Part shown: positions 6,951 through 13,448 of the stretch, piece by piece | Numbering within the stretch: position 1 is the first letter of the stretch | Layout of the letters: each line of letters starts with the position of its first letter | Assembly (NCBI GenBank): GCA_944381335.1 | Contig: CALWKT010000064.1 | Location: 1 to 19,491, forward strand | Direction: 5' to 3' | From: an uncultured Christensenellaceae bacterium | GTDB lineage: Bacteria > Bacillota_A > Clostridia > Christensenellales > UBA3700 | DNA: 19,491 nucleotides | Program-made: the position numbers and the translations under genes | Notes under the pieces: model-generated | The model's database searches: none | What the model saw: the letters and a program-made list of their open reading frames with translations, nothing else | What the model was told of the DNA's origin: nothing

Positions 6951-7652
6951 ATGCCGAGATTTGATTTTTACGTGACATTCGCGTTCGACGATTACGACGG
7001 CGCGGCAAGGCTCGTCAGGGCGTTGCAGGCAGAAGGGAGAAGCTGTTTCACGGATTCGTATGTGTGCGAAGAAGTCTTGTCGTGTGCGGAAACGCAGGGG
7101 GCGCTTGATTACAGCGACGGGACGATAGTCGTTGCCGGAAAGGGAAACGACGATGGACTTATGCAGATCGCGCGGCTCGCGGCGGAGATAGGGTTATTCG
7201 TGTCTTTGGTCAGAACTGAAGATTTCTGTGTGCCCGACGACCTCAGGGCATACGAAGGGCTGAGGGAATATACGCGAGAAGGAACGGACTGGGAAAAACA
7301 GGTTGCAGACCGTATAATAGCAGACAACCCGATCGACGAAGAGACCGCCAAGCTTCTGAAAATGATGTCAGTTTTCGAACAGGACAACGAGAAATTCGTC
7401 ACGGATTTTTCGCTTGAAAAACTGGCGAGACTGCGTGAAGCGGTAAAAAAAGACGCGTCGCTTATGCCCGTTTACGTAAAGGGAATATTCGAAAGCGCGA
7501 AGCTGGACTGGAACAATGCCGACAAGGAGACTTTGCAGAAGTGGTGGGACGCGTTGTCGTTCGCCAGAGAGAACGCCGGCAGCGGATCTCTTGCGGATAT
7601 AAGACTGATAGACTCCATTATGTACAGAGTAAAAAAGGTGCTTTTCCCGTAA
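6951..7652 (+). CDS. Unknown cytosolic protein, possible divergent TIR-like N-terminal domain
   Basis: A 233-residue soluble protein with no signal peptide or membrane segment. Residues 4-120 suggest an alternating beta/alpha fold. The opening strand FDFYVTFAFDD is followed by an amphipathic helix, the strand-like block DYSDGTIVVAGKG (53-65), a helix ARLAAEIG (74-81) and the strand LFVSLVRTEDF. This order resembles TIR-type domains, where a helix residue (glutamate) is catalytic in NAD-cleaving versions. E79 is the only candidate here, and the usual surrounding motif is absent. Residues 125-233 are helical and charged. It is a single-gene unit with its own promoter and terminator and no defence gene beside it. 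The TIR relation is a pattern-based guess; the gene itself is secure. Confidence 0.7.
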   Translation: MPRFDFYVTFAFDDYDGAARLVRALQAEGRSCFTDSYVCEEVLSCAETQGALDYSDGTIVVAGKGNDDGLMQIARLAAEIGLFVSLVRTEDFCVPDDLRAYEGLREYTREGTDWEKQVADRIIADNPIDEETAKLLKMMSVFEQDNEKFVTDFSLEKLARLREAVKKDASLMPVYVKGIFESAKLDWNNADKETLQKWWDALSFARENAGSGSLADIRLIDSIMYRVKKVLFP

Positions 7653-7695
7653 CAAAACTGATCTGGAAAACGACGATAATAAACACGGGCACAAA

Positions 7696-7726
7696 AAAAC
7701 GCGGGAAAAAATTTTTCCCGCGTTTT
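7696..7726. terminator. Bidirectional terminator
   Basis: A perfect 31-base palindrome centred on 7711: CGCGGG and CCCGCG arms continue inward as A5/T5 and outward as A4/T4. T-runs exist on both strands, so it can end both the plus-strand gene ending at 7652 and the minus-strand unit ending at 7740. Confidence 0.93.
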
Positions 7727-7739
7727 AAATGTCAAACTT

Positions 7740-7964
7740 TTACAACGTTATTTCCACTATATCTCCGTTTGCGCTTCTGACGTCTACGATTTTTATATGA
7801 CCGAAATTTTTGCGTGCTTTTTTGAGTTCTTTGTGAAGATCGGAGAGGGAGTATCCGCATTGCCCGCTTTCCCGGGTCAGCATGTTTTTTATCATAAATG
7901 ATCCGAAACACATTGGCAGAAAGAGAGTGAATTTTGTACCATCGGTTTTGATTTTAATTTTCAT
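7740..7964 (-). CDS. Small SHOCT-like (YvlB tail type) protein
   Basis: A 74-residue soluble protein. It begins MKIKIKTDGTKFTLFLP, a beta-rich start, and ends with KIVDVRSANGDIVEITL, preceded by a helix (LSDLHKELKKARKNFG). The same order occurs in the C-terminal half of the XRE protein encoded just upstream, which ends IVDIESADGDTVKITVE. The two are therefore paralogous domains, one free and one fused to a DNA-binding domain. The tail resembles the SHOCT-like segment I recall from YvlB-type proteins. The gap to the upstream stop is 2 bases, with GGAG 11 bases before the ATG, so coupled translation is likely. A partner or modulator of the XRE regulator is a reasonable guess. Confidence 0.78.
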   Translation of the reverse strand: MKIKIKTDGTKFTLFLPMCFGSFMIKNMLTRESGQCGYSLSDLHKELKKARKNFGHIKIVDVRSANGDIVEITL

Positions 7965-7966
7965 TG

Positions 7967-8464
7967 TTAATGTTGCTCCACGGTTATTTTGACAGTATCT
8001 CCGTCTGCGCTTTCTATATCGACGATAGGTCCGAGGATACCCATTTTAACCATTTCTGCTATCTGCTTGAAGTCTATGTTTTTAAGAGCGTCGCTGTTTT
8101 TATCTCCTACGCTTCCTGATTGAATGAGCATGAGACCGAGTTTGTAAGGCACGTTGATTTTGACGTTATCGCCGTCTTTGCTCACAATGCTTATTCTGAG
8201 CAGAAGTCTGTCCTCATTTATCGTTTCGGGATCAACGGCGGTCGCGACTTCGCGCCTGAGTCCGAGAAGTTCGTCCGCAGATATACCGAATATCTCTGAA
8301 AGGGTGCCGAGCAATGTGATATCGGGCGCGGAGATATCGTTTTCCCATTTGCTGACCGCCTGAGAAGAAACGCCGCACTTTTCGCCCAGTTCTTCCTGCG
8401 TTATACCGCGCAGTTTGCGGTAGTACGCTATTCTTTGCCCCATTGTTTTGTTGTCTTTCTCCAT
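7967..8464 (-). CDS. XRE-family regulator with SHOCT-like C-terminal domain
   Basis: A 165-residue cytosolic DNA-binding protein. Residues 8-65 are a classic HTH_3 domain (MGQRIAYYRKLRGITQEELG, then SSQAVSKWE and PDITLLGTLSEIFGISADELL). A linker covers 70-85. Residues 86-163 hold a domain shared with the next gene: a beta-rich LRISIVSKDGDNVKINVP, then the helix segment LKNIDFKQIAEMVKMG and the ending IVDIESADGDTVKITVE. The start at 8464 has AGGAG 7 bases before it. It lies between a 45-residue small ORF and the 74-residue paralogue, all on one strand. The tail may sense a ligand or a membrane or envelope signal, as related tails occur in envelope-stress genes; that is inference. Confidence 0.88.
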   Translation of the reverse strand: MEKDNKTMGQRIAYYRKLRGITQEELGEKCGVSSQAVSKWENDISAPDITLLGTLSEIFGISADELLGLRREVATAVDPETINEDRLLLRISIVSKDGDNVKINVPYKLGLMLIQSGSVGDKNSDALKNIDFKQIAEMVKMGILGPIVDIESADGDTVKITVEQH

Positions 8465-8503
8465 AAATGTTCTCCTGTTTTACATTCTGTTTTGTTCCGT
8501 TTT

Positions 8504-8641
8504 TCAGCGCACCGTGAACGGCTGTTTGCCGTATGTTGTCTTTTTGTTCTGCCAGTCGGCGCGTATTCCGTAAGCGTTTATGATGTTGTAATAATATATT
8601 GCCGTATTTTCGGCGCGCGTTTCCGTTTTTTTCTTTTTCAT
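8504..8641 (-). CDS. Predicted 45-residue small protein upstream of the XRE gene
   Basis: An ORF of 45 codons plus stop. It opens with the basic run MKKKKTETR, continues with AENTAIYYYNIINAYGIRADW and ends GKQPFTVR. Its start is preceded by AGGAG at 7-base spacing, which is the best reason to believe it is translated. The stop is 39 bases before the XRE start. It has no hydrophobic segment and no motif I recognise; net charge is positive. It could be a leader peptide, a small regulator partner or a member of an unannotated small-protein family. A longer overlapping ORF in another frame (8732-8232) lacks a comparable start signal. Confidence 0.5.
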   Translation of the reverse strand: MKKKKTETRAENTAIYYYNIINAYGIRADWQNKKTTYGKQPFTVR

Positions 8642-8711
8642 ATCCTTTCTCCTTTGCCGTCGGGCTTCTTTCTGTTATCATCATAACGTTTATAACAGGA
8701 AAAGACCACAG

Positions 8712-8765
8712 ACCATTGGTTAAAACCGTCAAACCGGTGGTTGGATTTTATGCAACTGCAAGTTG
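8712..8765 (-). repeat. Two inverted repeats in the leader of the XRE operon
   Basis: CAACT-GCA-AGTTG at 8753-8765 is a perfect 5-base inverted repeat. ACCATTGGTT (8712-8721) and AACCGGTGGT (8732-8741) pair at eight of ten positions. Either could be an operator for the XRE protein or an RNA hairpin in the leader. The sequences are seen; the role is unknown. Confidence 0.35.
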
Positions 8766-8797
8766 AATAAGGCGAAACACGTCCGATTCATACAAAA

Positions 8798-8826
8798 ATG
8801 TTATCACAACAAGCGCTTTTTTTCAA
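8798..8826 (-). promoter_or_regulatory. Candidate promoter of the small-ORF/XRE operon
   Basis: On the minus strand TTGAAA (8826-8821) and TAACAT (8803-8798, four of six matches) are 17 bases apart. The start site near 8791 would give a leader of about 150 bases before the small ORF, containing two inverted repeats. Confidence 0.45.
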
Positions 8827-8853
8827 TAAAAGGATATTATTTTGATAACTGTC

Positions 8854-8882
8854 TTGAATTATCTTGCCGGTCGGGGTATAAT
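8854..8882 (+). promoter_or_regulatory. Promoter of the VOC gene
   Basis: TTGAAT at 8854-8859 and TATAAT at 8877-8882 with a 17-base spacer. The start site near 8889 leaves a leader of about a dozen bases. Confidence 0.75.
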
Positions 8883-8900
8883 TGTCTGCGGAGGTAAACC

Positions 8901-9275
8901 ATGAAATTCAGACCCGTTCACGAAAATTACAACGTAGCAGATCTTGACAGATCGATTAAATTTTACGGAGAAGCGCTCGGTTTAAAAGAGGCGCGCAAGA
9001 TAAACGCCGCCGACGGCTCGTTCGCTATCGTGTATCTTGAAAGTGAGGACGGAGGATTTCAGCTTGAACTTACATGGCTGAAGGACTTTGACCGCTCGTA
9101 CGACCTCGGCGACAACGAATTCCATCTGGCTTTCGAAACCGACGATTTTGTCGGCGCGCACGCTTTGCACGAAAAGATGGGGTGCATATGTTACGAGAAC
9201 CCTGAGATGGGCATTTATTTTATAAGCGATCCTGACGGTTATTGGCTGGAGATGGTGCCTCAATATAAAGACTAA
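8901..9275 (+). CDS. VOC-family protein, glyoxalase I-like
   Basis: A 124-residue cytosolic protein of the vicinal oxygen chelate superfamily, with two beta-alpha-beta-beta-beta halves. All four positions used by bacterial glyoxalase I to bind metal are present: H7, E56 (FQLELTW), H75 (EFHLAFE) and E117 (GYWLEMVP). The N-terminal signature DLDRSIKFYGEALGL is typical. If it is a true glyoxalase I it would isomerise the methylglyoxal-thiol adduct to a lactoyl-thiol; many Clostridia lack glutathione, so the natural thiol or substrate is uncertain. The ATG follows GGAGG (8890-8894). It is a single-gene unit. Glyoxalase I is the closest match I know, but other VOC enzymes of this length share the fold. 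Confidence 0.88.
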   Translation: MKFRPVHENYNVADLDRSIKFYGEALGLKEARKINAADGSFAIVYLESEDGGFQLELTWLKDFDRSYDLGDNEFHLAFETDDFVGAHALHEKMGCICYENPEMGIYFISDPDGYWLEMVPQYKD

Positions 9276-9286
9276 GCCGCGCTTTA

Positions 9287-9317
9287 CGGCGGTTAAAAGA
9301 GGAAACGCCGCGCTTTT
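9287..9317 (+). terminator. Terminator after the VOC gene
   Basis: CGGCG (9287-9291) pairs with CGCCG (9306-9310), extended by TT/AA inside, with TTTT at 9314-9317 after a short GC spacer. It is weaker than the others in the window. Confidence 0.5.
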
Positions 9318-9353
9318 GCCTGTATAAGTTCTGTGCACATTTTACCTCAGATA

Positions 9354-9382
9354 TTGAAAAAATTTTAGTTATATGTTATATT
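9354..9382 (+). promoter_or_regulatory. Promoter of the leucine-rich-repeat gene
   Basis: TTGAAA at 9354-9359 and TATATT at 9377-9382, with a 17-base spacer in an AT-rich stretch. Confidence 0.75.
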
Positions 9383-9430
9383 TAAAATAATATTCCGTCT
9401 TTGGACGCAGTGGGCAGGAGGGATTGAACA

Positions 9431-12400
9431 GTGGGAATATTTGATCGTTTTGATTTTGTCATAAAAAACGGCGTGCTTATAAATTACAAAGGAAAAAAAG
9501 GGGATATAAAAATCCCGGGAAACGTGACGGAAATTGCTGAAGGGGCTTTTAAATCTGAGAATTCCTTTGAAAATTATCTGTACAGAGTCTGGATCCCGGA
9601 CAGCGTTGAGAAAATATCCGACAATGCGTTTTACGGGCAGAGCAGACTTGAAGATGTAAGGTTTCCGGCGCGTTTGAAAGAGATCGGCAGGGCGGCGTTT
9701 TCCTTATGCGGACTGAGAAAAGCGGACATCCCGTCAGGGGTGAAGAGTATCGGAAGCGACGCGTTTTTCGCTTGCCGCAATATGGAAGCCGTAAGTTTTC
9801 CCGAAAATCTGGAAGAGATAGGCAACGGCGCTTTCAGGTCTTGCACGGCATTGAAGGAAGTCATACTTCCCGCAAATTTGAAGGTCGTAGAATCCTTTGC
9901 TTTTTCAGAGTGCGACAGCCTGGAAAGAGTGTATATCCCCGCAAGCGTTGAATATATAGGTGAAAGTTGTTTCAGCGAATGTCCGGCTTTAAAGTCCGTA
10001 GAAGTTGACGAGGACAATGAAAAATACTGTTTCAAAAACGGATGCCTTATATATAAAGATGACGGGACTCTGCATACCGTCCTGGGATGCCGGAAAGACA
10101 CGGTGATCCCGCCTGAGCCGGACTTCATAGGTTGTTCGGCTTTCAAGGGAAATGAAGAAATAGAAAACCTTGTCATTTCAGAAGGCGTTGAATATATCGG
10201 CAGAGATGCGTTCGCTTTATGTTATAACCTGGCTTCGGTAAGCTTTCCGTCCAGTCTTAAAAGAATAGGCGACAGTGCGTTTGAGAGGTGTTCTTCACTT
10301 GAAGAAGTCGAGATAAAAGGCGATCTTGAAGAAATAGAATCAAGGGCGTTTTTTCGCTGTGAGTCTCTCCAAACCGTCATTCTTCCGCAGGGACTTCGCA
10401 CAATAGGGGACCACGCTTTCTTTATGTGCAAGGCGTTGACTTCTGTCACGATTCCGGATGCCGTTGCGGAAATAGGAGAAAACGCGTTTGAAGGGTGTAC
10501 TGCGCTCAGGTCTCTGGTCGTACCCGAAAGCGTCGTGACGATAGGGAAATATGCGTTTAAAGGCAGCGGTCTGAGACATTTGACGATCCCGGAAACGTTC
10601 AAGGGGGAAGAAAGTAAACTCGGCATAAGCGGCGATTGCGAGATAACTTTTTCTCACATATCAAATCCGAACGATTTTTATATCCGGGACGGAGTTGTGC
10701 TGTCGTATGCCGGACAGGATGCAGTCGTTACGATACCCAACGGCGTAGATACTATCGGCAGTTATTCTTTCGGCGTCAGAGATTTCGGCAAGCGGAATTG
10801 CCTGAAGAAGATCCGTTTGCACAGCGGAATAGTAAAGATCGGGGAAAATGCGTTTGCAAACTGCACCGGCATTGCCGAAATGGATGTTCCTGACAGTGTT
10901 GTCGAGATAGGAGACAAAGCGTTCAGGAATTGCACTTCGCTCAGGAGGGTGACCCTTCCGGTATCATTCAAAGGGCACAGATACCGTTTGAGTATTCCCG
11001 AAAGTTGCGACGTTCTGTTCAGAGGGTATGAAGACGATCTCAACGCGATCGAAGAAGCTTCTTTCGAAGATTTCGAGATCAACAACGGTGTGCTGATAAA
11101 ATACAACGGCAACGCCACAGAACTGACTGTTCCGCGCGGAGCGGTCAATGCCATTGGAGAAGGTGCATTCCGGGACAACCACGAAATCAGGATCGTAGTA
11201 ATTCCCGAAGGAGTGAAAAGTATCGGTAAAGGGGTGTTCGCAAGATGTTTTTCGCTTGAGCAAGTTATTATACCCGAAAGCGTAGAGACGATAGGCGACT
11301 CGGCGTTTTCAGAATGTTACAGTCTCAGGTCAATAAAATTGCCTGCAGGTTTCCGCAGTCCAGAAAAAACAGGCGTTGGCAGTAATATCGAGTCAATGCT
11401 TTTCCGCTGCGGCAACCTGAAAAGCATCGCCGTCTCGGGAGAAAATCCATTACTGTACGTCGACGGAAACTGCCTTATATCGCGTGACAAGAAAATACTT
11501 CTGAAAGGATGCGCAGACAGCGTGATCCCGGCAGATGTAACGGAAATCGGCAGATCAGCCTTTAGTTATTGCAGATGGCTGGAAAGAGCAGACATACCTT
11601 GCGGGGTCAGGGTCATCGGCAGCGGTGCATTTTATGCGTGCTCAGGTCTGGAGCACGTCAATATTCCTGACAGTGTAACCGAAATCGGCGGCGAAGCGTT
11701 TTTCGCAACGGCGCTCAGAGAGGTGTTTGTTCCCGACAGCGTCCGGACGATAGGAAAAGACGCTTTTTGGTCTCGGTCGCTTGAGGATTTGTCGCTTCCC
11801 TTGCATCTGAGAGATGCCGATATCGGTTTCGTGGGGTCTTTCCGGGGAGAGATTGTTGAGGACGTGGACGTGTCGTCAGAAGACGATTTTGACGTTGAAG
11901 ACGACGTCTTGGTGAAATATTGCGGAAGCGAAACCGACGTTGTGATTCCGAAAGGACTTGTCAGAGTCATCGGTCCGGAAGCGTTTTTGGAAAACTGTGA
12001 CATCAGATCGGTTACGATCCCTGAAGGAGTTGAGCATATCGATTACTCTGCATTCAGCGGATGCGGAGAGCTTCGGAATATAGTCCTTCCCGAAGGGCTG
12101 TTAAGCATCGGAGATTCGGCTTTCAAGGAGTGCGCTTTGCTCAAAAAGTTGATAATTCCCGCTTCAGTCGAATGTATAGGTTGTTGCAATTCCGAAAGCG
12201 GGAAGCGTTACACCGGCTGGTGCGGGACAGACGTGTTTGAGGGATGTTTTTCTTTGGATTCGATAGAAGTCAAGGCGGGAAATAATTATTTTTGTTCTAT
12301 CAACGGCAGTCTTATAGAAAAAGAGAATAATATCCTTGTCAGGGGAAACAGGCGCGGCATAATTTCAGGAATCAAAGAGATCGCCGAGAATGCCTACAGC

Positions 12401-12805
12401 GGACTGGGAATTAAAGAGGCGATCATTCCCGTAGGCGTAACAGAAATCGGATATTATGCGTTTGCTGGATGCGAAGAATTGAAGAAAGTGATCATTCCGT
12501 CGACGGTAAAAAGTATTGGAACAGAAGCGTTCCACTATTGTATAGCTGTTGAAGAAATATACATCGCGTCCGGGGTGAAAACGATAGACGACGATTCTTT
12601 TGAAGGTTGCAAGTCCCTTGCTTCGCTGACGATCCCGGACAGCGTTCAAACGATATCCGGTGTTTTTTCGGTTGAAGGTCCGAAGAGGATCGTGCTTCCT
12701 GAAAAGTTTCGTGACTTGAAGATACGGACAAATCCTGAATGTATGGTCGTTTACGAAAACGTTTTTGTGCCGGACCAGGAAACCGACTTCGCGGGGAAGA
12801 GCTGA
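9431..12805 (+). CDS. Large BspA-type leucine-rich-repeat protein (LRR_5)
   Basis: A 1124-residue protein built almost wholly of about 32 LRR_5 repeats of roughly 23 residues, with the pattern IGxxAFxxCxxLxxVxIPxxV. Four longer sections begin with a shared header (F-x-I-x-N-G-V-L-x-x-Y-x-G) near residues 9, 416, 548 and 820. Three end in a similar cap with a short hydrophilic turn and C-x-V-x-F. It starts at GTG 9431: GGAGG is at 9417-9421 and an in-frame TGA at 9425-9427 rules out an earlier start. There is no signal peptide, membrane segment or cell-wall anchor, so unlike many BspA surface proteins it is probably cytosolic or exported by an unusual route. The repeats suggest a protein-binding scaffold; the partner is unknown. 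Confidence 0.9.
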   Translation: MGIFDRFDFVIKNGVLINYKGKKGDIKIPGNVTEIAEGAFKSENSFENYLYRVWIPDSVEKISDNAFYGQSRLEDVRFPARLKEIGRAAFSLCGLRKADIPSGVKSIGSDAFFACRNMEAVSFPENLEEIGNGAFRSCTALKEVILPANLKVVESFAFSECDSLERVYIPASVEYIGESCFSECPALKSVEVDEDNEKYCFKNGCLIYKDDGTLHTVLGCRKDTVIPPEPDFIGCSAFKGNEEIENLVISEGVEYIGRDAFALCYNLASVSFPSSLKRIGDSAFERCSSLEEVEIKGDLEEIESRAFFRCESLQTVILPQGLRTIGDHAFFMCKALTSVTIPDAVAEIGENAFEGCTALRSLVVPESVVTIGKYAFKGSGLRHLTIPETFKGEESKLGISGDCEITFSHISNPNDFYIRDGVVLSYAGQDAVVTIPNGVDTIGSYSFGVRDFGKRNCLKKIRLHSGIVKIGENAFANCTGIAEMDVPDSVVEIGDKAFRNCTSLRRVTLPVSFKGHRYRLSIPESCDVLFRGYEDDLNAIEEASFEDFEINNGVLIKYNGNATELTVPRGAVNAIGEGAFRDNHEIRIVVIPEGVKSIGKGVFARCFSLEQVIIPESVETIGDSAFSECYSLRSIKLPAGFRSPEKTGVGSNIESMLFRCGNLKSIAVSGENPLLYVDGNCLISRDKKILLKGCADSVIPADVTEIGRSAFSYCRWLERADIPCGVRVIGSGAFYACSGLEHVNIPDSVTEIGGEAFFATALREVFVPDSVRTIGKDAFWSRSLEDLSLPLHLRDADIGFVGSFRGEIVEDVDVSSEDDFDVEDDVLVKYCGSETDVVIPKGLVRVIGPEAFLENCDIRSVTIPEGVEHIDYSAFSGCGELRNIVLPEGLLSIGDSAFKECALLKKLIIPASVECIGCCNSESGKRYTGWCGTDVFEGCFSLDSIEVKAGNNYFCSINGSLIEKENNILVRGNRRGIISGIKEIAENAYSGLGIKEAIIPVGVTEIGYYAFAGCEELKKVIIPSTVKSIGTEAFHYCIAVEEIYIASGVKTIDDDSFEGCKSLASLTIPDSVQTISGVFSVEGPKRIVLPEKFRDLKIRTNPECMVVYENVFVPDQETDFAGKS

Positions 12806-12810
12806 CGCAA

Positions 12811-12845
12811 TGACAAACCCGGGAGAAAATCTCCCGGATTTGTCA
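12811..12845 (+). terminator. Long hairpin after the leucine-rich-repeat gene
   Basis: TGACAAA and TTTGTCA outer arms (12811-12817, 12839-12845) and CCGGGAGA/TCTCCCGG inner arms (12819-12826, 12830-12837) close on an AAA loop. The core stem is followed by ATTTGTC rather than a clean T-run, so it may terminate weakly or protect the 3' end. Confidence 0.65.
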
Positions 12846-12938
12846 GGTGAAAAGACAAAAAAATAAACGCGATCGGACGCACGTATCGCCGCCGAAAAAC
12901 GCCGCGAAAAATTGTTTGAAAAAACTGCTTTCAAACCG

Positions 12939-12967
12939 TTGACAAACATCAAGACAAGCTATATACT
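12939..12967 (+). promoter_or_regulatory. Strong promoter of a short transcript
   Basis: A perfect TTGACA at 12939-12944 and TATACT at 12962-12967 with a 17-base spacer, among the best promoters in the window. No recognisable long gene follows. Confidence 0.8.
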
Positions 12968-12973
12968 GTGGGC

Positions 12974-13125
12974 GAATCCGGAAGAGAAGTCAAACTTCCG
13001 GAAGGACAACTGAATAGGAGGTGAGTGCTATGAGGACAATATGGCGCACTTTCGTAGAGTACGTCCGCAAATACGGCGTCTACATCAGAATGAGCGACAA
13101 TGCAAACATGCATTGTTATTTTTTT
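12974..13125 (+). ncRNA. Predicted short transcript of about 150 bases
   Basis: The consensus promoter at 12939-12967 predicts a start near 12974, and a hairpin with seven T predicts an end near 13125. Within it a perfect inverted repeat, TCCGGAAG (12977-12984) and CTTCCGGA (12995-13002), sits at the very 5' end. Then comes a strong ribosome-binding sequence AGGAGG (13016-13021) and an ATG at 13030. The open frame from that ATG runs past the terminator, so either the RNA is non-coding or attenuated, or the terminator is leaky. I match it to no known RNA family. The stretch 12846-12938 holds nothing I can identify. Confidence 0.5.
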
Positions 13126-13230
13126 ACTTTGAACTTGTTTTTTCAGTTAATTCAGATATTTTTTGAAATTTCGTATTTGATTATAATATATAAAAGCGCA
13201 TCGCGGTGTAGCGGAAGATTGTTGTTTTGA
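13030..13230 (+). CDS. Doubtful small ORF with hydrophobic C-terminal half
   Basis: A 66-codon frame starting at ATG 13030, 8 bases after AGGAGG. Its first 30 codons (MRTIWRTFVEYVRKYG and on) match the base composition of the surrounding genes. The rest is AT-rich and hydrophobic (CYFFTLNLFFQL, then ISYLIIIY), which could be one membrane helix or just AT-rich DNA read as protein. An intrinsic terminator lies inside it at 13097-13125. It could be a small membrane peptide of the type I toxin kind, a decayed gene or no gene. Confidence 0.22.
   Translation: MRTIWRTFVEYVRKYGVYIRMSDNANMHCYFFTLNLFFQLIQIFFEISYLIIIYKSASRCSGRLLF
13097..13125 (+). terminator. Terminator of the short transcript
   Basis: ACAATGCA (13097-13104) and TGCATTGT (13109-13116) form a perfect 8-base stem with an AACA loop, followed by TA and seven T (13119-13125). 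The stem is AT-rich, so efficiency may be moderate. Confidence 0.7.
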
Positions 13231-13316
13231 CATATGAGCAAAAGCCGGAAACTGTTCTCGCACCCTGTCAACGCTTCGCTTATGACGGGGTTCTTCTATC
13301 CCTCGCCTCGGCATGC

Positions 13317-13356
13317 AAAAGGGACTCATAAGAACAATAGGGTTCTTATGAGTCCC
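13317..13356 (-). terminator. Terminator of the tRNA-Ser transcript
   Basis: A perfect 15-base stem, GGGACTCATAAGAAC at 13321-13335 and its complement at 13342-13356, with a 6-base loop. On the minus strand four T (13320-13317) follow. It begins 3 bases after the tRNA CCA end. Confidence 0.92.
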
Positions 13357-13359
13357 TCT

Positions 13360-13448
13360 TGGCGGAGGCGGAGGGATTCGAACCCCCGTGGGCTTGCACC
13401 CAAACGGTTTTCAAGACCGCCTCGTTATGACCGCTTCGATACGCCTCC
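13360..13448 (-). tRNA. tRNA-Ser(UGA)
   Basis: An intact class II tRNA of 89 bases with an encoded CCA. The acceptor stem GGAGGCG/CGCCTCC is perfect. The D-arm starts TCGAAGCGGTC. The anticodon arm is GCGGT-CTTGAAA-ACCGT with anticodon UGA. The variable arm contains TGGG-TGCAAG-CCCA. The T-arm is GGGGG-TTCGAAT-CCCTC, and the discriminator base is G. It reads UCA and other UCN serine codons. It is the last unit in a minus-strand array that starts with the promoter at 13734-13762 and passes through two degenerate copies. Confidence 0.97.

Noticed and set aside
8232..8732. Minus-strand ORF of 166 codons overlapping the XRE gene
   Set aside because: It overlaps the XRE helix-turn-helix in another frame. 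The 45-residue ORF in the same area has the better ribosome-binding site.
9431..12805. Regular periodicity that might suggest a CRISPR or satellite array
   Set aside because: The period of roughly 69 bases reflects 23-residue LRR_5 repeats; the bases diverge while the protein pattern is kept.
12365..12952. Minus-strand ORF of 195 codons
   Set aside because: Antisense to the leucine-rich-repeat gene and crossing its terminator; composition is that of a shadow frame.
13317..13448. tRNA-Ser 3' end as an attachment site of an integrated element
   Set aside because: No integrase gene is nearby and there is no separate copy of the tRNA 3' end; the repeats are of the 5', anticodon and spacer parts and fit tandem duplication.
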